51,522 nt of DNA from Cytophagaceae bacterium (lineage in GTDB: Bacteria; Bacteroidota; Bacteroidia; Cytophagales; Cytophagaceae). The DNA lies in the NCBI GenBank assembly GCA_025455005.1, contig JALONH010000027.1, positions 1-51,522 of the forward strand, read 5' to 3'. Numbering within the stretch: the stretch's first letter is position 1; every line of letters begins with the position of its first letter. The position numbers and the translations under genes were made by a program. The notes beneath the pieces are model-generated. The model was not told the DNA's origin and did no database searches. It saw nothing but the letters and a program-made list of their open reading frames with translations. Of this stretch, positions 1 to 6,926 are shown piece by piece.

Positions 1-651
1 TAAGCCTCCACTTTTATCCAACAGCATTAACTCTGTACTACGATCAACACTAATAGAAATTAAACTTCCTCCTTTTAACAACACAAATTTATAAAAGACG
101 AGCAATACCATGAATACGGTAATTAGACCCATTAAAAAGGAATTGTTTAAGTAATACGATTTAATATGAATAGGAAATAAATTAGATGAAACTTCAGATG
201 TCGATTCTTGTTTGTTCATACTACTATGAATAATCCCTAAACTTAACGAATCCTTAAAAAGTTTTGTGGAGGGGTGGTAAAATAAAATTAATAAAGGTCT
301 AGCAGAAGAAAATGTAGACCATTTTTTTAATTCAATGTATTCTCGTTTGGGTTTTGTTTCCTTAAATTTATAAACCAACTGATTGTCTATAAATACCGTT
401 AAGCCGGGACTTCCATAAAAGGACAGTATATTATTCTGTAGTTCCAGATCACTCAAGAATACACCGGCTGTCGTTGAAGATGCGGAGGGTACAACAGAAG
501 GCACAAACGTTTGGTAAAACTTATTGTATTCATACCATTCATTGGACATATCTTTGAGGACACGATAGGTAGTAGGTGCACCAAAGCTTTGAACACTAAT
601 AAAAAGTATCCATATCGGTAATATGAATATCCTATTTTTTAATGCGGGCAT
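1..651 (-). CDS. Secreted/membrane-anchored protein of unknown function, 3' end outside window
   Basis: The frame is open for 217 codons from an ATG at 651 to the window edge, so the C-terminus is missing. Residues 1-25 look like a signal peptide (basic start, then a hydrophobic run ending in SFGAP). The segment after it is polar, with a Ser/Thr/Pro stretch around 50-62. A second hydrophobic segment lies near 172-192 and is followed by KFVLLKGG. I do not recognise the family. The start overlaps the last 20 bases of the WecA-like gene upstream, which suggests translational coupling as the last visible gene of the omp85-wecA set. An envelope role is inferred only from the signal peptide and the neighbours. 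Confidence 0.6.
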   Translation of the reverse strand, partial: MPALKNRIFILPIWILFISVQSFGAPTTYRVLKDMSNEWYEYNKFYQTFVPSVVPSASSTTAGVFLSDLELQNNILSFYGSPGLTVFIDNQLVYKFKETKPKREYIELKKWSTFSSARPLLILFYHPSTKLFKDSLSLGIIHSSMNKQESTSEVSSNLFPIHIKSYYLNNSFLMGLITVFMVLLVFYKFVLLKGGSLISISVDRSTELMLLDKSGGL

Positions 652-1681
652 AAAAGTATTTTTCAAACAAAGTATACCAAATCATTAATAACACTACTAA
701 AGCACCGAAACTAGTTGTAGGAGAATAGTATTCCAATAGGATAAGTAAAAATGCCAATGTGAACAATGTCAGCCCCACAAGAGTGAATACTACTTGCAAG
801 GAAGAAAAACCTAAATCCAAGAGTCGATGATGAAAATGATTTCTATCCGCTGTGAATGGACTGTCGCCTTTAAAAATTCGCAATAAAAACACTCGTACGG
901 TATCGGATACCGGCAAAATGATAGCTGTAACGGAGATTACAGGCAGCGCACCTTGCCACTCCAATGGGACAGGTATATTACTCATATGAATAGCAACAAA
1001 CGAAATAATAAATCCAGAAACCAAGGAGCCGGTATCTCCCATAAAGATAATGGCGTTTCGTATATTATATCTCAAAAAGCCAATCAGTGCTCCTAAAAGT
1101 CCTACACAAATGTAAACTACAGGACGGCTCTCCTCCCCACCTAGCGCAATACCAATAAAGGCATAAACGATTAATGCGACGGACAACAATGATCCGGCTA
1201 GACCGTCTACCCCATCAATCAAATTCACCGCATTCGTTATTCCTAAAATGACAATAAACGTTATGAAATAACTTAATCCTTCGTCTAAAGGCCCTATACC
1301 CAATATTCCGTAAAAATTCGTAATTCTATTTTGACTGAGGAAAAGAACGATTGAGGCGGAGAGAAATTGTACAAAAAACTTTTTAAAAGCAGAAATGGAT
1401 ACCATATCGTCTTTTAGTCCGATAAAGAAAATGATAATTGATCCGGCCAACATTTTTTGAGTATTACTATCGATATCCCCAAAGGTTAAAACAGCTGAAA
1501 AAAAACCGGCGAAAATCGCCAAACCTCCTAAGCGTGGAGTGGAAGATAAATGTAATCTACGTTGATTAGGTATATCTAACAATTGTTTTTTATGGGCTAC
1601 CGCAATAATGGATGGGATAGCGAAAAGAGACACAAAAAGTGCCCAAAAAAAAGTTAGAATATAATAATAAAGTTCAACCAC
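632..1681 (-). CDS. WecA/MraY-type polyprenyl-phosphate sugar-1-phosphate transferase (glycosyltransferase family 4)
   Basis: This is a polytopic inner membrane enzyme of 349 residues that should move a HexNAc-1-phosphate from a UDP-sugar onto undecaprenyl phosphate. That is the first step of O-antigen, capsule or exopolysaccharide synthesis. The family motifs are in order: the Asp pair GLKDD (88-92), NLIDGVDGLAG (153-163), MGDTGS (214-219) and the C-terminal DRNHFHHRLL (279-288), the WecA-type His motif. About ten hydrophobic segments are visible. WecA/TagO is more likely than MraY because of the HFHH motif and the absence of mur neighbours. It lies 27 bases after the Omp85 gene and overlaps the next gene, so the three are probably co-transcribed. 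The sugar specificity cannot be read from the sequence. Confidence 0.9.
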   Translation of the reverse strand: MVELYYYILTFFWALFVSLFAIPSIIAVAHKKQLLDIPNQRRLHLSSTPRLGGLAIFAGFFSAVLTFGDIDSNTQKMLAGSIIIFFIGLKDDMVSISAFKKFFVQFLSASIVLFLSQNRITNFYGILGIGPLDEGLSYFITFIVILGITNAVNLIDGVDGLAGSLLSVALIVYAFIGIALGGEESRPVVYICVGLLGALIGFLRYNIRNAIIFMGDTGSLVSGFIISFVAIHMSNIPVPLEWQGALPVISVTAIILPVSDTVRVFLLRIFKGDSPFTADRNHFHHRLLDLGFSSLQVVFTLVGLTLFTLAFLLILLEYYSPTTSFGALVVLLMIWYTLFEKYFYARIKK

Positions 1682-1708
1682 GTGAGGAGTATTTAAATGG
1701 CAAGTTAA

Positions 1709-3448
1709 TCAGAATCGAGTACTTAATCCAAAATGTATTTTAGACAAATTAAAACTTAATGTTTGATCTTTAGCATAACCTAAAGCATAGATAAATTGAA
1801 AGACACCGGCTTTAGTACTAAAACTCAAGCCGGTACCAAAACCTATCGGCCAGTCGGTATAGTTGTTATTTAACGAATTACGAATATATGCTTGTTCTAC
1901 AAACAATAAAACATAGGAAGTAGCTTCTGTAAAATATCTGTACTCCAACGTATAAATAGCCGCATCGGAGACATAATAATTATTTTCATTATAGCCTCTT
2001 AATGTTTTTAATCCCCCTACCCGATATAAATCACCCAAGACTAAATTATTACTTTGAATATACATCCCTTGAAAGCGTTGCAATAAGGTCGCTTTTTTAC
2101 CGATACGAATATATTTTTCTAAAGTTCCATCTAAAGTCCATTGTAGGGCTTGTATAGGAATAGTAGCTGCATTTTGTGGCAACTGGTCGGTATTAATCCA
2201 TTTTTTTTCCCCACCGTTCCATTGAACCGCAATATCCCAACCGCTGAGAGGATAAAAAATATCATCCAACGTAGTGTACTTTGCCCACACACCGTATTGG
2301 GTAAAATTAAAATCTGCGAATAACGTAGAGCTCGACGTATACACTTGCTCACTTAACGACCGACTACTTTTTATCGTTGTAATGACGCCCATTTTGACTT
2401 CCGGAGAAAGTGAATACCCTAAGCCTATTTTTCGATCTAAATTTAGAAACAAAGTATCTTGCTTTAATAAATCCAAGCCTAACAACAAATCGATATTCGA
2501 TCGAAGGATACGGGGGTGCAAGTATTCCAGTTTTAACTTTTGAGACAAAGGTTCAAAACGACGCCATTGAATTTTAATTTCCTTACCAGAATTAAATGCA
2601 TTTTTAAGATTAAGATTAAATTCTCCTGTCACTAACAAGCGACTATTTGTCGAGGAGCCTATTGTCGTATTCGGTTGAAACCCAACAAACCCATCGATTT
2701 GATTACATTTTCTATAATTCAAATACAGAATAGGATGAGCTAATCCATTTACAAAATAAACTTCAGAGGGGCGCATCCATCGAACATACGGTATGTGTTT
2801 CAGTTGTTTATCCAGCCCTATTACTTGTTTGTGATTATATAGACTCCCTTTTTTAAAATTTAAATAACTTTCTAAAAAAATACGTTTCACTTTGGCTGTA
2901 CCTATTACCGTTACTGTATCCATTCGTATCATGGGTCCAGCTTCGTATTGAATACGGGCACTAAACGCTGCGCTATCCGATTGTATAGAATCCAGAAATA
3001 CACGGGCGAAGGGGAATCCGGCATTTTCAGAATATCGAATAATTCGGTTTTCTAAACGATTTAACTCCTTATAATTAAAACGCGTGTTGGCATAAAATTT
3101 CTGTTTGTATCCCGATTTATATAAAAATTCTTCCGGCACACTTCCGTTGATTAGCCTAGACCATCTATGGCTGGTACCTCTGTGAACCCAAGCTCTTAAG
3201 GTATCTTTATAAAAAGCTATACTATCCACAGAGGCTTCCAAATACGTACTTTCATGCAAAGAAATAACGTACTGTTGTACCCATTGTAAAGCAGATAAGC
3301 TATCTTTGACAGGTTGAATAACGGTGGGTATACCTACTGTTTTCGAGCCGTTTGTAGAGGGATATACCGCAACCACTTTCTGTTGCCCCATAACATGACC
3401 GCAAAAGAGAAAATAAGCCAAACATATGTACGATACCCGATTCAACAC
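1709..3448 (-). CDS. Omp85/TamA-like outer membrane beta-barrel protein
   Basis: The C-terminal half is a beta-barrel of the bacterial surface antigen (D15/Omp85) type. It alternates hydrophobic and polar residues, ends in a terminal Phe (LSTRF) and carries the conserved loop-6 signature GGLKTLRGYNE near residue 480. The region before it (about 120-270) has the look of one or two POTRA domains. Omp85 proteins insert or translocate proteins, or in some cases lipids, at the outer membrane. The frame is open up to an ATG at 3547, but that start would overlap hemW on the other strand and put 33 polar residues before the signal peptide. A GTG at 3448 gives VLNR followed by a clean hydrophobic stretch and a cleavage-like site VMG/QQ, so I choose it; a TTG at 3445 is equally possible. 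The length is about 579 residues. Confidence 0.75.
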   Translation of the reverse strand: MLNRVSYICLAYFLFCGHVMGQQKVVAVYPSTNGSKTVGIPTVIQPVKDSLSALQWVQQYVISLHESTYLEASVDSIAFYKDTLRAWVHRGTSHRWSRLINGSVPEEFLYKSGYKQKFYANTRFNYKELNRLENRIIRYSENAGFPFARVFLDSIQSDSAAFSARIQYEAGPMIRMDTVTVIGTAKVKRIFLESYLNFKKGSLYNHKQVIGLDKQLKHIPYVRWMRPSEVYFVNGLAHPILYLNYRKCNQIDGFVGFQPNTTIGSSTNSRLLVTGEFNLNLKNAFNSGKEIKIQWRRFEPLSQKLKLEYLHPRILRSNIDLLLGLDLLKQDTLFLNLDRKIGLGYSLSPEVKMGVITTIKSSRSLSEQVYTSSSTLFADFNFTQYGVWAKYTTLDDIFYPLSGWDIAVQWNGGEKKWINTDQLPQNAATIPIQALQWTLDGTLEKYIRIGKKATLLQRFQGMYIQSNNLVLGDLYRVGGLKTLRGYNENNYYVSDAAIYTLEYRYFTEATSYVLLFVEQAYIRNSLNNNYTDWPIGFGTGLSFSTKAGVFQFIYALGYAKDQTLSFNLSKIHFGLSTRF

Positions 3449-3478
3449 AATAAAGATACTTAAAAACTTTTGAAGGAA

Positions 3479-4609
3479 ATGAATACCGTTGGTATATACA
3501 TTCACATCCCGTTTTGCAGACATGCTTGCCACTATTGTAATTTTCATTTTTCAACCCAACTCCACAACAAACCGGAACTCATAGCCGCTTTAGGTAAAGA
3601 AATTCAAATGCGTTCTACTTTTTTTGATAAAAACACCTTAGTACAAACCCTTTATTTCGGTGGCGGTACACCGTCCTTATTAGAACGAAAGGAATGGGAA
3701 TATCTTATTCAACAACTTCAAACTCATTTTACCTTTGCGAGCGATGTAGAATGGACTATTGAAGTGAATCCGGAAGATGTAACTCCGGTATCTCTTTCCT
3801 TTTGGAAGTCTATAGGGGTAAATCGATTAAGTATAGGTGTTCAAACCTTACACGCTCCTGCTCTGACTTTTTTAAATCGACACCACACTCCCAATCAAAG
3901 TCTCCAATGTATGGATTGGGTAATACAAGCCGGCTTTACCAATTATTCTGTCGATCTCATTTTTGGAATACCCTTAGTGACAACGGCAAGATTAATAGAA
4001 GACATAAAAACACTCACACAATATCGAGTTCCACATATTTCTGCCTATGCTTTAACGATAGAACCTAAAACGTACTTTGGTCATCAGGTCACAAAAAATA
4101 AAATGCAGGTGCCGGAGGAGGAATTTGTAGCAGAGCAATTTGAAGTAGTGATGGACTGTCTTGAAGCGTCTGGTTATGAACAATATGAAATATCCAATTA
4201 TGCATTGAATCGTTCTTATGCACAACATAATTCTTCCTATTGGCAGGACATTCCTTACCTAGGGGTAGGTCCCGGAGCACATTCGTATGATGGACAGAAC
4301 CGTTTTTCAATGATTGAAAATAATGCACTCTATATTCGAGCTATACAATCCGGTTCGATACCGTTAACCCTTGAAGAAATGAAGCCCGAGGATCGATATA
4401 ATGACATTATATTAACCTCCATCCGTACGAAAACCGGCGTATCCAAATCGTGGATAGAAAACCGTTCCGATAAGGAACGCGTCCAAGTACTTCAATCCAT
4501 CGACATCCTTCTAAACGAAGGTTTCTTAATTCAAAATAATGATTATTATCAGTTAACCCGAAAGGGCAAACTGCTAGCCGACGAAATCACTTTAAAACTA
4601 TTATTATAG
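3479..4609 (+). CDS. hemW: Radical SAM protein HemW (heme chaperone)
   Basis: The N-terminus IYIHIPFC carries the radical-SAM triad CxxxCxxC at Cys13, Cys17 and Cys20. GGGTPS follows at 61-66, then NPED, RLSIGVQT and a typical HemW C-terminal winged-helix region. HemW was long annotated as oxygen-independent coproporphyrinogen oxidase. The known activity of the family is binding and transferring heme with a 4Fe-4S cluster and SAM. The length (376 residues) is normal. I use the ATG at 3479, preceded by GAAGGAA, rather than a TTG nine bases earlier. The gene is divergent from the Omp85 gene with about 30 bases between the chosen starts. Confidence 0.93.
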   Translation: MNTVGIYIHIPFCRHACHYCNFHFSTQLHNKPELIAALGKEIQMRSTFFDKNTLVQTLYFGGGTPSLLERKEWEYLIQQLQTHFTFASDVEWTIEVNPEDVTPVSLSFWKSIGVNRLSIGVQTLHAPALTFLNRHHTPNQSLQCMDWVIQAGFTNYSVDLIFGIPLVTTARLIEDIKTLTQYRVPHISAYALTIEPKTYFGHQVTKNKMQVPEEEFVAEQFEVVMDCLEASGYEQYEISNYALNRSYAQHNSSYWQDIPYLGVGPGAHSYDGQNRFSMIENNALYIRAIQSGSIPLTLEEMKPEDRYNDIILTSIRTKTGVSKSWIENRSDKERVQVLQSIDILLNEGFLIQNNDYYQLTRKGKLLADEITLKLLL

Positions 4610-4611
4610 AC

Positions 4612-4641
4612 TTTGAAAAGGTGTAATAATTTCTAACTTTG
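4612..4641 (+). promoter_or_regulatory. Bacteroidota-type promoter for the 4662 gene
   Basis: TTTG at 4612-4615 and TAACTTTG at 4634-4641 are separated by 18 bases. This fits the primary sigma factor consensus of Bacteroidota (TTTG, about 19 bases, TAnnTTTG). The expected start of transcription is about 15 bases before the ATG at 4662. Confidence 0.65.
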
Positions 4642-4661
4642 TATAGATAAAATTTTTAAGA

Positions 4662-5027
4662 ATGTCATCAGAAGATAAAAAAATACTTCTTTTACTTCAC
4701 CTTATCATCTTTAACTATCATGGTTTGGATGAAAAAGAACGTGTCTTTTTGCAAGATTTAGCTCGACACCACGAAGCAAAAGAAGAACTGCAATGGGCAT
4801 ACGATAAAGTAGGGGATGATTATTATTCTTCGTATGATGCAATCCATTCTTGGTTCGACGAAATGGTAACCCCATTAGCACCGGAACGTCGATTGTGGTT
4901 TTTAGAAAAAGTATGGGAAGCGAACGTCAATAAGGGCTTTATCAGTGAAATGGAAGCTACTGCAATGTTAAAAATTGCCAAACGTTGGTCCGTCCAAAAA
5001 GAGTTATTATCCTATATTCGCAAATAA
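4662..5027 (+). CDS. Small helical protein, possibly TerB-like
   Basis: The product has 121 residues, no signal peptide and no cysteines, and is predicted helical throughout with many acidic and aromatic residues. The pattern of Asp/Glu in the first helix (HGLDEKERVFLQDLA) and of a later helix (GFISEMEATAMLKIA) is loosely like TerB or tellurite-resistance helical bundles, but I cannot assign it with confidence. It has its own consensus promoter and ends 11 bases before the M1 peptidase gene, so the two probably form an operon. Confidence 0.7.
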   Translation: MSSEDKKILLLLHLIIFNYHGLDEKERVFLQDLARHHEAKEELQWAYDKVGDDYYSSYDAIHSWFDEMVTPLAPERRLWFLEKVWEANVNKGFISEMEATAMLKIAKRWSVQKELLSYIRK

Positions 5028-5038
5028 GTACGTTTTCT

Positions 5039-6664
5039 ATGTACGTTAAACTTACGCTTATGGTGTTGTATATTTTGTACAACACCTTTTCTATTTCTGC
5101 ACAAACTGTTTATACTCGACAAGACTCCCTTCGTGGCTATTTGAGTCCCCTACGCTCCTGTATGGACATACATTTTTACGATCTATCTTTACGGATAGAC
5201 CCGATAGAGAAAAGTTTAAAAGGTCATAATCAGATTCATTATACGGCCACCGAAATGCACGATAAAATACAATTGGATTTATTTTCGAACCTTATACTTG
5301 ATTCTGTATTGTGGAGAGGATCAGTACTTAAGGTTGAACGAGAGGGGCATCACTTTTTTGTGACCTACCCGTACCAACTTATAAAAGGTGAGGCGGTGAG
5401 CCTTTCTGTATTCTATCATGGTCAACCGCTCAATGCTAAAAAAGCGCCTTGGGATGGTGGTTGGGTATTCAAAGAAGATAGTTTACACCGCCCTTGGATA
5501 GGTGTTGCCTGTGAAGGAATAGGGGCCAGCTTATGGTGGCCACTCAAAGATCATCTGAGTGACGAACCGGACAGTATGCGCATGACCTATCGAGTACCCG
5601 ATCCACTATCCGCAATAGGTAATGGATTATTAGAAAAAACAGAGCGCCACTCTGATGCTACCTCTTCTTATACCTGGCGAGTCGCGTATCCGATTAACAG
5701 TTACAATGTCACTTGTAACATTGCACATTATGCGCATATTACGGATACCCTTCAACAACAAACCGGTGTACTTCCTTTGGATTATTATGTTCTTGACTAT
5801 AATCAAAAAAAAGCGACAGAACATTTTAAACAAGTAAAACCCATGTTGAGAGCTTATGAGCATTATTATTCCTCTTATCCGTTTATAAAGGATGGATTTG
5901 CGTTAGTGGAAACACCTTATTGGGGGATGGAGCACCAAAGTTGTATCGCGTATGGAAATAATTACACCAACTATGTTGGCGATTTTGATTATATCATTAT
6001 TCATGAAAGTGCGCATGAATGGTGGGGCAATTTAATTAGCACACAAGACCATGCTGAATTATGGATTCACGAATCGTTCACAACCTATACTGAAAACTTA
6101 TTGTTGGAATACTATTATGGATATGATGCGTCTGTTCAGTATTTAATGTTTCAGCGCCAACGTATAAAAAATGCAGATCCAATTATAGGCCCACTAGATG
6201 TTAATTTTCAAGATTGGAAAGGGTCTGACATGTATTACAAAGGAGCTTGGATATTGCATACCCTCCGCAACACTATACAAAACGATAGTATTTGGTTTGG
6301 CTTATTAAAATCCATGATACAGCACTTTGGATATAAAACGATAAAAACCAATGATTTGATAAACTATGTAAACACCTACACCGGGAACGATTTTCGGCCC
6401 TTCTTTCAACAATATCTATATCAAGCAAGTCCCCCTTTATTAGAATATTCTATTCAAAAGAAAGGGAAATTGATGGTCGTCCGATACCAATGGGTAAATA
6501 CACACTCTAATTTTACCATACCTTTATACTTGGTCGATTCCCAAACATGGGTTAGACCCAGTACGAACCAACAAGAAATTACAGTACCGTTTGTACCAAA
6601 AAAGAGACGCTTATTGTGGGACACCAAGTCTCATTATTTTCAAACCAGAGAGGTTTCGTATTAA
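5039..6664 (+). CDS. Secreted M1-family zinc metallopeptidase (aminopeptidase N-like)
   Basis: The zinc site is complete: HESAH at 322-326 and the third ligand Glu345 in WIHE, an exact HEXXH-X18-E. The exopeptidase motif is present as GMEHQ at 296-300, in place of the usual GAMEN. Residues 1-21 form a signal peptide (hydrophobic run to SISA/Q), so the enzyme should work in the periplasm or outside. At about 541 residues it lacks the large C-terminal helical domain of classical aminopeptidase N, as many short bacterial M1 enzymes do. I use the ATG at 5039, which directly precedes the signal peptide. The longer frame from 4985 would overlap the upstream gene. Confidence 0.9.
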   Translation: MYVKLTLMVLYILYNTFSISAQTVYTRQDSLRGYLSPLRSCMDIHFYDLSLRIDPIEKSLKGHNQIHYTATEMHDKIQLDLFSNLILDSVLWRGSVLKVEREGHHFFVTYPYQLIKGEAVSLSVFYHGQPLNAKKAPWDGGWVFKEDSLHRPWIGVACEGIGASLWWPLKDHLSDEPDSMRMTYRVPDPLSAIGNGLLEKTERHSDATSSYTWRVAYPINSYNVTCNIAHYAHITDTLQQQTGVLPLDYYVLDYNQKKATEHFKQVKPMLRAYEHYYSSYPFIKDGFALVETPYWGMEHQSCIAYGNNYTNYVGDFDYIIIHESAHEWWGNLISTQDHAELWIHESFTTYTENLLLEYYYGYDASVQYLMFQRQRIKNADPIIGPLDVNFQDWKGSDMYYKGAWILHTLRNTIQNDSIWFGLLKSMIQHFGYKTIKTNDLINYVNTYTGNDFRPFFQQYLYQASPPLLEYSIQKKGKLMVVRYQWVNTHSNFTIPLYLVDSQTWVRPSTNQQEITVPFVPKKRRLLWDTKSHYFQTREVSY

Positions 6665-6828
6665 CGTTTTTTTACCGACAGTTGGGAAATATCGGTGGCG
6701 GGCTTTTTCTGCGAAGAAGATGGTGTACTACGCAATCGAATATTATCATCCCATAACAATACGAATGGAGCTGCAACACGTTGCAACATTTTATCCGGCT
6801 CTGTAAATGACATGATGTGATAATTCAT
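6661..6828 (-). CDS. Small ORF of unknown function (55 codons)
   Basis: The frame opens at ATG 6828 (MNYHIM), with a second in-frame ATG at 6813. It reads a coherent peptide with a hydrophobic core (VAAPFVLLWDD), then a Ser/Pro/Lys-rich tail ending in VKKR. It ends tail to tail with the M1 peptidase gene; the stop codons overlap. It lies 98 bases after the end of uvrA on the same strand. I recognise no family. Composition and sensible codon use make it a candidate small gene, not a proven one. Confidence 0.4.
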   Translation of the reverse strand: MNYHIMSFTEPDKMLQRVAAPFVLLWDDNIRLRSTPSSSQKKPATDISQLSVKKR

Positions 6829-6926
6829 AGATTTGTGTACTATATAACAAGTTTACACAATTATAACCTATGAAATCGTTTCAGGTAAGACTATCGAAAA
6901 AGCTGACGTCAGATGTAAGAAATCGA

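Noticed and set aside
3449-3547. Longer N-terminus for the Omp85 gene
   Set aside because: It would overlap hemW on the other strand and put a polar stretch before the signal peptide. The GTG at 3448 gives a clean signal.
6903-6912. Palindrome CTGACGTCAG
   Set aside because: It is only 10 bp, occurs once, and lies at the end of uvrA without a clear promoter. Chance is likely.
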